Shown one piece after another: positions 1 to 5,501 of a DNA stretch of 24,108 nucleotides; within the stretch, counting starts at the first letter, position 1, and the number at the start of each line of letters is the position of its first letter. The DNA is from DATBDE01 sp036270095. Lineage in GTDB: Bacteria > Actinomycetota > Thermoleophilia > Solirubrobacterales > Solirubrobacteraceae. A program made the translations under genes and the position numbers. The stretch spans positions 1 through 24,108 of the forward strand of contig DATBDE010000123.1 in NCBI GenBank assembly GCA_036270095.1, given 5' to 3'. A model generated the notes under the pieces. The model saw only the letters and a program-made list of their open reading frames with translations. It had not been told where the DNA came from and searched no databases.

Positions 1-2
1 AG

Positions 3-347
3 GAGGAGCCGACCGGGCCGGTCCTCGACGTGCTGCAGCAGCCGTCCTGGTTCACGCTCGAGGCCGCGCCCGCGCCCGAGGAGCTCGTGGACGCCGAGGT
101 GGCGGGCGTGTCGCTCGTGGTGGCCAACGTCGAGGGCACGCTGCTGGCCTACCGCGACCGCTGCGCGGCCTGCGGCGCGCCGCTGCGCGGGGGGGAGCTC
201 AGCGCCGGCGCGCTGACCTGCTCCGGGTGCCGCCGCAGCTTCTTCCTGCCCCGAGCCGGGCGCTCGCTCGACTCCGACGGCCTCCAGCTCGACCCCGTGC
301 CGCTGTTGCGGGAGGGCGAGGTCGTGCGGGTCGCCCTGTCGCCGTGA
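3..347 (+). CDS. Rieske-like Fe-S protein, C-terminal part (HhyE-like), 5'-truncated by window
   Basis: The frame is open from base 3 with no convincing start, so this is the C-terminal end of a gene beginning upstream. The visible ~115 residues resemble a Rieske-type fold: a beta-rich segment, then two metal-binding knuckles (DRCAACGAPL and TCSGCRRSFF), then a beta-rich tail ending VVRVALSP. The ligand pattern is C-x2-C-x17-C-x2-C, so the two His of a classical Rieske centre are Cys here. Group 1h [NiFe]-hydrogenase operons of actinobacteria carry a NifU/Rieske-type electron-transfer or assembly protein (HhyE in mycobacteria) near the structural genes, and the downstream gene order fits that. 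The stop overlaps the next GTG start by 4 bp. Role in electron transfer from the hydrogenase is inferred; the missing N-terminus (possibly a NifU domain) cannot be judged. Confidence 0.7.
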   Translation, partial: EEPTGPVLDVLQQPSWFTLEAAPAPEELVDAEVAGVSLVVANVEGTLLAYRDRCAACGAPLRGGELSAGALTCSGCRRSFFLPRAGRSLDSDGLQLDPVPLLREGEVVRVALSP

Positions 348-1003
348 ACGGCCGCCTGGATCTCGACGCCGCGATCGCCAGCCGCAAGCGCGCGCAGGCG
401 ATCGCGGGGCTGCGCGGGTTCGCGCGCGGAACCGAGCCGGCGCCGGAGCCGGAGCCGGACGAGCACTGCGACCTGTGCGGCCTCGGCGTGCCCGACGATC
501 ACCGCCACATGCTCGACCTCGACGAGCGGAAGATCGTGTGCACGTGCGAGAGCTGCTGGGCGCTGCGCTCGGGCGACGCCGCGTACCGCCCGGTGGGCAT
601 GCGCACGCTGTGGCTGGAGGGGTTCGACCTGCCCGACGACCTCTGGGCCGGCTTCCAGCTGCCGATCGGGCTGGCCTTCTTCCTGCGCAGCAGCACGACC
701 GACTGCGTGGTGGCGATGTACCCGAGCCCGGCCGGAGCGACCGAGAGCGAGCTGCACTTCGCCTCCTGGGGCCGGCTGGTCGGGCTCAACCCGGTGCTGG
801 AGGACCTCGAAGCCGACTCCGAGGCGCTGATCGTCAACCGGCTCTCGGACCCGCCCGCCTACGCAATCGCGCCGATCGACCGCTGCTACGCGCTCGTGGG
901 GTTGGTCAAGATGCACTGGCGCGGCATCTCCGGCGGCCCCGAGGTCGAGAAGGCGGTGTCGGGCTTCTTCGACGAGCTGCGCGCCGGCGCGCTGCCGGCA
1001 TGA
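344..1003 (+). CDS. Hydrogenase-cluster protein, DUF5947-like, with Cys/His metal knuckle
   Basis: 219 aa from a GTG that overlaps the previous stop (GTGA). An upstream in-frame codon exists, but it lies deep inside the preceding gene. The N-terminus (residues 1-40) is charged and Pro/Glu-rich. A compact metal-site-like segment follows: C42-x2-C45, H53 and H55, then C66-x-C68-x2-C71. The rest is a mixed alpha/beta domain with a conserved-looking LWLEGFDLPDDLWAGFQLP stretch near residue 90 and KMHWRG near 189. From memory of actinobacterial group 1h hydrogenase operons, a DUF5947 protein of this size sits at this position. No biochemical role is established; metal binding or a part in assembling the hydrogenase is inference from the Cys pattern and context. 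The coding call is secure; the DUF assignment is moderate. Confidence 0.8.
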   Translation: MNGRLDLDAAIASRKRAQAIAGLRGFARGTEPAPEPEPDEHCDLCGLGVPDDHRHMLDLDERKIVCTCESCWALRSGDAAYRPVGMRTLWLEGFDLPDDLWAGFQLPIGLAFFLRSSTTDCVVAMYPSPAGATESELHFASWGRLVGLNPVLEDLEADSEALIVNRLSDPPAYAIAPIDRCYALVGLVKMHWRGISGGPEVEKAVSGFFDELRAGALPA

Positions 1004-1674
1004 GCGCCGAGCTGGCCACCGACCGCTCCGGCCCCGCGGCGCCCGACCCGGAGTTCACCGTGGTCGCCGCGACCGGCAACCGCTACGCCGCGTCGCCGGC
1101 GCTCGACTTCGACATCCACGTCAGCGAGCCCAGCGGGCGCGCGGTCTACGCCATCGGGCTCGGCGTGCAGGTGATGATCGAGCCCGCGCGGCGCACCTAC
1201 GACGCGGAGGCCCGCGAGCAGCTCGTCGAGCTGTTCGGCCCGCCCGACCGCTGGGGCACGACGACGCGCAGCTTCGTGTGGCACAAGGCCGACGTGCTGG
1301 TGCCCAACTTCGTCGGCTCGACCACGTTCCGCGTCCCGGTGCCGTGCACCTACGACCAGGAGCTCGTGGCGGCCAAGTACTTCTACGCCGTGCCTGACGG
1401 CGAGGTGCCGCTGGCCTTCAACTTCAACGGCACCGTCTACTACCGCGAGGAGGATGGGCGGCTGCAGATGTCGCTCGTGCCCTGGAGCTGCTCGTCCGGC
1501 TTCCGGCTGCCGATCGCGACTTGGCGCGACCTCGTCGAGCACTACTTCCCCGACACGGCGTGGATCGCGGTGCGGGGCGAGACGCTGCGGGCGCTGCGGC
1601 GCGAGAAGGCGCGGCGGGGCGCGCCCACGATGGACGCGTGCGTGACCGACCTGCTTGAGGAGGGCGGCGCGTGA
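1000..1674 (+). CDS. Hydrogenase-cluster protein, DUF6084-like
   Basis: 224 aa, ATG start overlapping the preceding stop by 4 bp (ATGA). An upstream extension of the frame is ignored because it would run through the preceding gene. The protein is soluble, beta-rich and rich in aromatics, with segments such as SFVWHKADVLVPNF and FNFNGTVYYRE, and it ends in a basic helix (LRALRREKARRG). No signal peptide, membrane segment or Cys cluster is visible. The size and its place right after a DUF5947-like gene match the DUF6084 family that I associate with actinobacterial high-affinity hydrogenase operons. Its function is unknown. Translational coupling to both neighbours suggests it is needed in stoichiometry with the other accessory proteins, for example as a scaffold or chaperone; that is inference only. 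Confidence 0.8.
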   Translation: MSAELATDRSGPAAPDPEFTVVAATGNRYAASPALDFDIHVSEPSGRAVYAIGLGVQVMIEPARRTYDAEAREQLVELFGPPDRWGTTTRSFVWHKADVLVPNFVGSTTFRVPVPCTYDQELVAAKYFYAVPDGEVPLAFNFNGTVYYREEDGRLQMSLVPWSCSSGFRLPIATWRDLVEHYFPDTAWIAVRGETLRALRREKARRGAPTMDACVTDLLEEGGA

Positions 1675-2750
1675 GCGAGGAGGGCCTGGAGCGGCTGGTC
1701 GACTCGCTGCTCTACGAGGGCTACGCGCTGTACCCGTACACGCCCTCGGCGACCAAGAACGCGACGCCGACGCCGTTCGGCATCGTCTACCCGCCCGCCT
1801 ACGCGGCCGGGAACGCCGCCACGTACGACCACCTCGTGCTCGAGGGCGTGCTCGCCGACGGCGGTGACGTGAGCGCCGAGGTGCGCTTCCTCGCGCCCGC
1901 GGGCGAGCGCCACCAGGCCGAGGCCCAGCGCGTGGCGCTGGCCGGACCGGGCGAGGAGGACGTCGCCCTCGGCGACCTGCGGCTGCGCGTGCGGCTCGAC
2001 GTCGGCGACCGCGTGCGCGTGCGGGTCGAGAACCGCACCGAGGCGCCCGCCGACCTCGACCGCGCCGGCGCGCTGCGCTACTCGCTGCTCTCGACCCACC
2101 CGCTGCTGCGGGTGGCGGGCGGGCGCTTCGTCTCACCGCTCGAGGTGGCCAGCGCCAGCGTGAACACGTGGCCGGTGCTGGCCACGCCCACCGACGACGT
2201 CCTGCTCGGCGCCGCCATCGTGCTCCCCGACCACCCGCAGATCGCGCCCGAGAGCCGCGGCAGCCTGTTCGACGGCACCGAGATCGAGGAGGCCCTGCTG
2301 CTGCACGTGCACGCGCTCAGCGACGGTGAGCGCGCGGCCATCGCGCAGCAGGACCCGACCGTGCGCGAGATGATCGGGCGCGCGGCTGCCACCACGCCCG
2401 AGGACGTGGTCGCGCTGCACGGCCGCGTCACCCTGCGCGACCCCGTGACCGCCGAGCCGCCGACGCCATCGGCGGCCGTGCGCGACCCCAGCGCCGGCGA
2501 GGCCGAGGTCGAGCGCGAGGGCGTCGTGTACCGGCGCGGGGGCAAGCTGGTGTTGCGGCCCGGCCCCGAGGCGTCGCTGGAGGCCCGGATGGTCGACGGC
2601 CGCACGGCGACGATCGAGCGCATCTTCGTCGACTACGACGGCAAGGTGCACCTGGGCGTGACCGTCGACGGCGTGCCCGGCCAGGAGCTCATGCGCGAGA
2701 CCGGCCGGTTTCTGTTCTTCTTCCCACCCGAGGTGGAGGTGCTCCCGTGA
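1671..2750 (+). CDS. Conserved hypothetical protein of hydrogenase maturation operon
   Basis: 359 aa, GTG start overlapping the preceding stop (GTGA). The N-terminus (LVDSLLYEGYALYPYTPSA, followed by TPFGIVYPP) resembles a family that I have seen only next to group 1h hydrogenase genes, but I cannot name it. The middle (residues ~60-240) is beta-rich with repeated Val/Arg strands. The C-terminal ~70 residues (from about LVLRPGPEA) form a separate small beta domain with RIFVDYDGKVHLGVTVDG and RFLFFFPPEVEVLP, possibly a barrel-like module. It has no Cys-rich site, signal peptide or membrane helix. It ends by overlapping the maturation protease start by 4 bp. The function is not assigned; position suggests a role in assembly or stability of the hydrogenase large subunit (inference). 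Confidence 0.8.
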   Translation: MSEEGLERLVDSLLYEGYALYPYTPSATKNATPTPFGIVYPPAYAAGNAATYDHLVLEGVLADGGDVSAEVRFLAPAGERHQAEAQRVALAGPGEEDVALGDLRLRVRLDVGDRVRVRVENRTEAPADLDRAGALRYSLLSTHPLLRVAGGRFVSPLEVASASVNTWPVLATPTDDVLLGAAIVLPDHPQIAPESRGSLFDGTEIEEALLLHVHALSDGERAAIAQQDPTVREMIGRAAATTPEDVVALHGRVTLRDPVTAEPPTPSAAVRDPSAGEAEVEREGVVYRRGGKLVLRPGPEASLEARMVDGRTATIERIFVDYDGKVHLGVTVDGVPGQELMRETGRFLFFFPPEVEVLP

Positions 2751-3262
2751 CCGAGCAGCGACCCAAGCGGATCCTCGTCGCCGGGATCGGCAACGCCTGG
2801 CTGAAGGACGACGGCTTCGGCAGCGCCGTGGCCGAGCGCCTGGGCAAGCGCGAGCTGCCCGCCGAGGCGGCCGTGTTCGACTTCGGCACCGGCGGCCTCG
2901 ACCTCGCCTACGAGGTCATGCGCGGCTACGACGGGCTCATCCTCATCGACGTCAGCCGCCAGGGCGGCGATCCCGGGACGCTGTACGTGATGGAGGCCGA
3001 CGAGGACGAGGTCGAGGCCGGCCTCGAGGACGGTCAGGTCATCAACCCGCACGCCATGGACCCGCAGACCGTGCTGCGCTTCGTCAAGTCGCTGGGCGCG
3101 TGGCCGGGCAAGGTCGTAGTCATCGCCTGCGAGCCCACCGTCGTCGAGGAGATGGGCATGGGCCTGAGCCCCGCGGTCGAGGTGGCGGTCGAGGGCGCGA
3201 TCGACCTGGTCCTGTCCACGATCGAGGAGCTCCGCTCCGGCGCCGCCTACGCGCAGGAGTGA
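2747..3262 (+). CDS. [NiFe]-hydrogenase maturation endopeptidase (HyaD/HybD/HycI family)
   Basis: 171 aa, GTG start within a GTGA overlap. This family binds the nickel of the nearly mature large subunit and then cleaves its C-terminal extension, the last step in active-site assembly in the cytoplasm. Seen here: the N-terminal GIGNAWLKDDGFG motif (residues 13-25), DFGTGGLDL (45-53), LIDVSRQGGDPG (66-77), NPHAMDP (100-106) and ACEP. The three metal ligands of the family correspond to D22, D68 and H102. The first is Asp as in HycI, rather than Glu as in HybD. Length matches the family. Lying inside a hyp operon beside group 1h accessory genes, its substrate is probably the HhyL-type large subunit encoded upstream; that is inference. 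Confidence 0.95.
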   Translation: MTEQRPKRILVAGIGNAWLKDDGFGSAVAERLGKRELPAEAAVFDFGTGGLDLAYEVMRGYDGLILIDVSRQGGDPGTLYVMEADEDEVEAGLEDGQVINPHAMDPQTVLRFVKSLGAWPGKVVVIACEPTVVEEMGMGLSPAVEVAVEGAIDLVLSTIEELRSGAAYAQE

Positions 3263-3265
3263 GCG

Positions 3266-3622
3266 GTGCACGAGCTGTCGCTCTCCAGCGCGATCGTCAA
3301 CACCGTCGTCAAACACGCCGACGGGCGGCAGGTGACGGCGGTGCACATGCGCATCGGGGCCCTGCGCCAGGTCGTGCCCGACACGCTGGAGTTCTACTGG
3401 GGCTTCGTGGCGCAGGGCACCGTCTGCGAGGGCGCGGTCCTGGAGCAGGAGCTCATCGCCGCCCGGCTGCGCTGCACGCCGTGCGAGCGCGAGTGGGAGC
3501 TCGACGTGCCGGCATTCCGCTGCCCCACCTGCGGGGGCGCGGACGTGGCCGTCGTCGCCGGCAACGAGTTCGAGGTCGAATCGATCAACGTCGAGGAGGT
3601 TGCATGCACCGTACCAAGGTGA
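3266..3622 (+). CDS. hypA: Hydrogenase maturation nickel metallochaperone HypA
   Basis: 118 aa, GTG start three bases after the protease stop, giving the essential N-terminal M-H-E (His2 is a nickel ligand). The zinc site is C70-x2-C73 and C86-x2-C89 (CTPC and CPTC). Motifs MHELSLSSAIV and HMRIGALRQVVPDTLEFYW are typical. HypA accepts nickel and, with HypB, inserts it into the hydrogenase large subunit after the Fe(CN)2CO unit is in place. Length is normal. The last seven codons overlap the start of hypB by 19 bp, and the hypB ribosome-binding site (AGGAGG) lies inside hypA, so the two are translationally coupled, which suits their physical partnership. Confidence 0.97.
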   Translation: MHELSLSSAIVNTVVKHADGRQVTAVHMRIGALRQVVPDTLEFYWGFVAQGTVCEGAVLEQELIAARLRCTPCEREWELDVPAFRCPTCGGADVAVVAGNEFEVESINVEEVACTVPR

Positions 3623-4284
3623 AGGTCGTCGAGGAGGCGCTGGACGCGAACAACACGATCGCGACGGCGAACCGGGCCGACTTCGACCGCGACGGGGTGC
3701 GGGTCGTGAACTTCATGAGCGCGCCCGGGGCGGGCAAGACGTCGCTGCTCGAGCGCGTGCTGGGCGACCTCGCGGGCATCCGTCCCGGGGTGCTCGAGGG
3801 CGACGTGCAGGGCAGCATGGACGCCGACCGCCTCGCCCACCTCCACGTCCCCGTGACGCAGCTCAACACCGACTCGGGCTTCGGGGGCGAGTGCCACCTC
3901 GACGCGAACATGGTGCGCTCGGCGCTGCCGGCCTTGCCGCTGGCCGACATCGACCTGCTGGTGATCGAGAACGTCGGCAATCTTGTTTGTCCCGCGGAAT
4001 TCCGTGTTGGCGAGGATGCCCGCGTGATGGTGTGCTCGGTCACCGAGGGCGAGGACAAGCCGCTGAAGTACCCGCTGATGTTCCGCACCTGCGAGCTCGT
4101 GCTGGTCAACAAGATCGACCTGCTCCCGCACCTCGACTTCGACCTCGACAAGCTCCTCTACAACCTCGACGCCGTGCATCCCAACGTCGAGCGCATGCTG
4201 GTCAGCGCGCGCACGGGCGAGGGGATCGACGCGTGGCGGGACTGGTTGGCGGGGGTGGCGGCTCCGCACGAGGTGCACGCTTGA
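3604..4284 (+). CDS. hypB: Hydrogenase nickel incorporation GTPase HypB
   Basis: 226 aa SIMIBI-class GTPase that powers nickel delivery with HypA. The ATG at 3604 is preceded by AGGAGGT (3594-3600). Seen: P-loop SAPGAGKTS (residues 39-47), GVLEGDVQGSMDADR (62-76), the metal-binding pair C97-H98 in GECHLDA, C129 in ENVGNLVCP, SVTEGEDKPLKYP (145-157), and the base-recognition NKIDLLP (169-175) with SARTGEG (201-207). The protein lacks the N-terminal CxxCGC nickel site and any His-rich storage tract found in some HypB proteins, so storage is not expected; the G-domain site is complete. A 13-codon stretch at 3979-4017 uses A/T-ending codons (AAT CTT GTT TGT, GAA, CGT GTT, GAT) unlike the rest of the gene. 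The stop overlaps a TTG start of the next gene. Confidence 0.97.
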   Translation: MHRTKVKVVEEALDANNTIATANRADFDRDGVRVVNFMSAPGAGKTSLLERVLGDLAGIRPGVLEGDVQGSMDADRLAHLHVPVTQLNTDSGFGGECHLDANMVRSALPALPLADIDLLVIENVGNLVCPAEFRVGEDARVMVCSVTEGEDKPLKYPLMFRTCELVLVNKIDLLPHLDFDLDKLLYNLDAVHPNVERMLVSARTGEGIDAWRDWLAGVAAPHEVHA

Positions 4285-5501
4285 ACCACGCGGTCGGCGC
4301 CGACCCGTCCCTGCGTCGCCTCGACGCGGCTCTGGCCGAGCGCACCGACGCCAACCGGGCCTTCTTCGAGCGCGAGGCCGAGCGCCTGGCGCGCTTGTGC
4401 CACCGCATGGCCGAGCGCTTCGCGCGCGGCGGGCGGCTGGTGGCGTTCGGGCTGTCGCCCGCCGCGCGCTCCGACGTGCGCCACGTGGCGGTCGAGTTCG
4501 TGCACCCGGTGATCGTGGGCAAGCGGGCGCTGCCGGCGCTGGGGCTGGCCGGCGAGGGCGGAGCGCTGGCGCCGCAGGTCGACCTGCTCGTGCGCCCCGA
4601 CGACATCGCCATCGCGTTCGGGGCCGAGCACGACGGCGGCGAGGCGGTGGAGGCGATCGGGATCGCGCGCGAGCGCGGGTGCCTGACCATCGCGTTCGCG
4701 CCCGCGGGCGCGGAGTGGGACTTCGTGCCCGCCGTGTCGGACCCGTCGATCCGCCAGGAGCTCGTGGAGACGCTCTACCACGTGCTGTGGGAGCTCGTGC
4801 ACGTGTTCTTCGAGCACCGCGGGCTGCTCGAGGGGCGCTCGGAGCGGCGCGTGCACGACACCGGCGCATCGAGCTTCCTCTATCCGTTCCTGGCCGAGCA
4901 GGAGCACGACCTCGACGCGGTGCTGGAGGACGTGCGCCGCTCGGCCCTGCTCAAGGCGGGCGAGGTGGGGGAGCTGCGCGCGCAGACGCTGCGCGACAAC
5001 CGCGACGAGCTCGTCGCCGCGGCTGCAGGGCTGCGCGCCGACTTCGACGCGGGCGGGCAGGTCCTGGCGCTGGGCAACGGCGGCTCGGCCACCGATGCCA
5101 TGGATGCGGTGGCGGATTTCCGTCTGCCGCCGCGGACGACTTGGCCGCCCAGGGCGGCCATCGATCTCTGTGAGGACCCCGCGATCCTCACCGCGATCGC
5201 CAACGACATCGGCACCGAGGCGATCTTCGCCCGCCAGGTGATCGCCTACGGGAACGCGGGCGACTGCCTGCTCGCGCTGTCGACGAGCGGCAACTCGGCC
5301 AACGTGATCGCCGCGCTGGCCGAGGCGCGGCGGCGCTCGCTGCGCACGATCGCGCTCGTGGGCTACGACGGCGGGCGGGTGGCGGCCGAGCGGTTGGCCG
5401 ACCACGTGATCGTGACCCGCTCGGAGCACATCCCGCGCATCCAGGAGGCGCAGGCATCCGCGTACCACGTGCTGCGGGAGCTGGTGGAGATCGCCGGGTG
5501 A
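4281..5501 (+). CDS. Double SIS-domain protein (phosphoheptose isomerase-like) in hydrogenase operon
   Basis: 406 aa from a TTG in a TTGA overlap with hypB. The C-terminal half (~residues 210-406) is a GmhA-like sugar-isomerase (SIS) domain with GNGGSATDAMDA, ANDIGTEAIFARQV, LLALSTSGNSANVIAAL and IALVGYDGG. The N-terminal half (~40-190) looks like a second, degenerate copy: AFGLSPAARSDVRHVAVEF stands where GNGGSA is expected, and IAIAFGAEHDGGEAVEAI stands where the Ser/Thr-rich phosphate loop is expected, so it probably does not bind a sugar phosphate. GmhA-like genes recur inside actinobacterial hyp operons without an explained role; lipopolysaccharide heptose synthesis is unlikely in this organism. 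Its product ends within the hypF GTG start (4-bp overlap). The domain call is firm; the substrate is unknown. Confidence 0.9.
   Translation: MNHAVGADPSLRRLDAALAERTDANRAFFEREAERLARLCHRMAERFARGGRLVAFGLSPAARSDVRHVAVEFVHPVIVGKRALPALGLAGEGGALAPQVDLLVRPDDIAIAFGAEHDGGEAVEAIGIARERGCLTIAFAPAGAEWDFVPAVSDPSIRQELVETLYHVLWELVHVFFEHRGLLEGRSERRVHDTGASSFLYPFLAEQEHDLDAVLEDVRRSALLKAGEVGELRAQTLRDNRDELVAAAAGLRADFDAGGQVLALGNGGSATDAMDAVADFRLPPRTTWPPRAAIDLCEDPAILTAIANDIGTEAIFARQVIAYGNAGDCLLALSTSGNSANVIAALAEARRRSLRTIALVGYDGGRVAAERLADHVIVTRSEHIPRIQEAQASAYHVLRELVEIAG

Noticed and set aside
149..916. Minus-strand frame across the first two genes, and similar frames at 5363-7519 and 3394-4869
   Set aside because: All are mirror frames of well-supported plus-strand hydrogenase genes and show no recognisable motif.
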